This document shows positions 6,573 through 6,969 of a DNA stretch of 6,969 nucleotides, one piece after another. Origin of the DNA: Desulfobacula sp. (GTDB taxonomy: Bacteria; Desulfobacterota; Desulfobacteria; Desulfobacterales; Desulfobacteraceae); NCBI GenBank assembly GCA_027858355.1, contig JAQICW010000545.1, positions 1-6,969 on the forward strand, read 5' to 3'. Made by a program: the position numbers and the translations under genes. How positions within the stretch are numbered: position 1 is the first letter of the stretch; the number at the start of each line of letters is the position of its first letter. A model generated the notes under the pieces. The model searched no databases, was not told the origin of the DNA, and was given only the letters and a program-made list of their open reading frames with translations.

Positions 6573-6969
6573 TCAGGCTCTGGCCAGAACCAGGGCATCA
6601 ACTTTTTTTGCCCCATATTTCAATAATACCCTGGCCGCTTCATTGCAGGTTGAGCCGGTAGTAAATACATCATCTATCAAGAGAATGTGTTTATTATCAA
6701 TTGCCTTCTGATTGATAACTTTAAATGCATTTTTCAGATTGGCCTTCCTTTGATCAATATCAAAGCCTGTCTGGGGTTGTGTCATTTTAATCCTGGCAAG
6801 TGAAATCGTATCAATTTTCCATGAAGGTGGTTCCTCAAAAATCTGTTGATAGAGCCTCACAAAGTTTCGGATCAGAAGAAATGCCTGGTTAAACCCCCTT
6901 TCTCTTAATTTCTTTTTGTGCATGGGTACGGGCATGATCAGGTCGATCTGACTGGTTACTAAATGGCGT
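6573..6969 (-). CDS. comF: ComF-family phosphoribosyltransferase (5' end outside window)
   Basis: The frame is open to the right edge of the window (..RHLVTSQIDLI before the first ATG at 6935), so the N-terminus is missing and the ATG at 6935 is internal. The visible part is the conserved C-terminal phosphoribosyltransferase core. DLIMPVPMHKKKLRERGFNQA is the ComF signature, followed by ARIKMTQPQTGFDIDQRKANLKNAF and the PRPP-binding loop ILLIDDVFTTGSTCNEAARVL. The N-terminal zinc-finger that many ComF proteins carry would lie outside the window. ComF proteins are linked to natural transformation in several bacteria, but homologues occur widely in non-competent species too. The gene converges on the ligase gene across an inverted repeat. 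The family call is firm; its cellular role here is unknown. Confidence 0.92.
   Translation of the reverse strand, partial: RHLVTSQIDLIMPVPMHKKKLRERGFNQAFLLIRNFVRLYQQIFEEPPSWKIDTISLARIKMTQPQTGFDIDQRKANLKNAFKVINQKAIDNKHILLIDDVFTTGSTCNEAARVLLKYGAKKVDALVLARA

Overview
The window looks like chromosomal DNA of an anaerobic, Gram-negative, probably sulfate-reducing bacterium of the Desulfobacterota (Desulfobacteraceae-like). The grounds are a Tat-exported, selenocysteine-type formate dehydrogenase paired with a HybB/NrfD-type membrane subunit, an outer-membrane beta-barrel C-terminus, and moderate GC content that falls in the right-hand third. This placement is inferred from gene content, not from a database search.

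Layout from left to right: (1) the 3' end of an outer-membrane beta-barrel gene on the + strand (2-340). (2) A short convergent gap with a weak hairpin. (3) A three-gene operon on the - strand, transcribed from about 5405 down to 381, encoding a periplasm-facing formate dehydrogenase: catalytic alpha subunit (5381-2306), four-cluster ferredoxin-like beta subunit (2296-1523) and a ten-helix HybB/NrfD-like quinone-reactive membrane subunit (1526-381). The genes are tightly coupled: the alpha stop lies inside the beta Shine-Dalgarno, and the beta stop overlaps the third start as ATGA. (4) A 195-bp divergent intergenic region with a plausible promoter for each side. (5) A + strand gene for a secreted, minimal ATP-dependent DNA ligase (LigE type, 5577-6425). 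(6) A convergent gap holding a 16-bp perfect inverted repeat and a possible helix-turn-helix remnant. (7) The 3' part of a ComF-family phosphoribosyltransferase gene on the - strand, running off the right edge.

The operon products should form one complex. Formate is oxidised at the Mo/W-bis-MGD and selenocysteine site of alpha outside the cytoplasmic membrane. Electrons pass through five [4Fe-4S] clusters (one in alpha, four in beta) to the membrane subunit and then to the quinone pool.

Two points deserve the most attention. The alpha gene is read as two frames joined exactly at the selenocysteine UGA (4821-4823): two bases appear to be missing in the codon two places after UGA, inside the expected SECIS element. 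The ligase carries glutamine (CAA, 5730-5732) where the catalytic motif I lysine should be, although the other ligase motifs look intact. Either could be a true mutation or a sequencing or assembly error, and both can be tested. I did not find a wholly new multi-gene system here.
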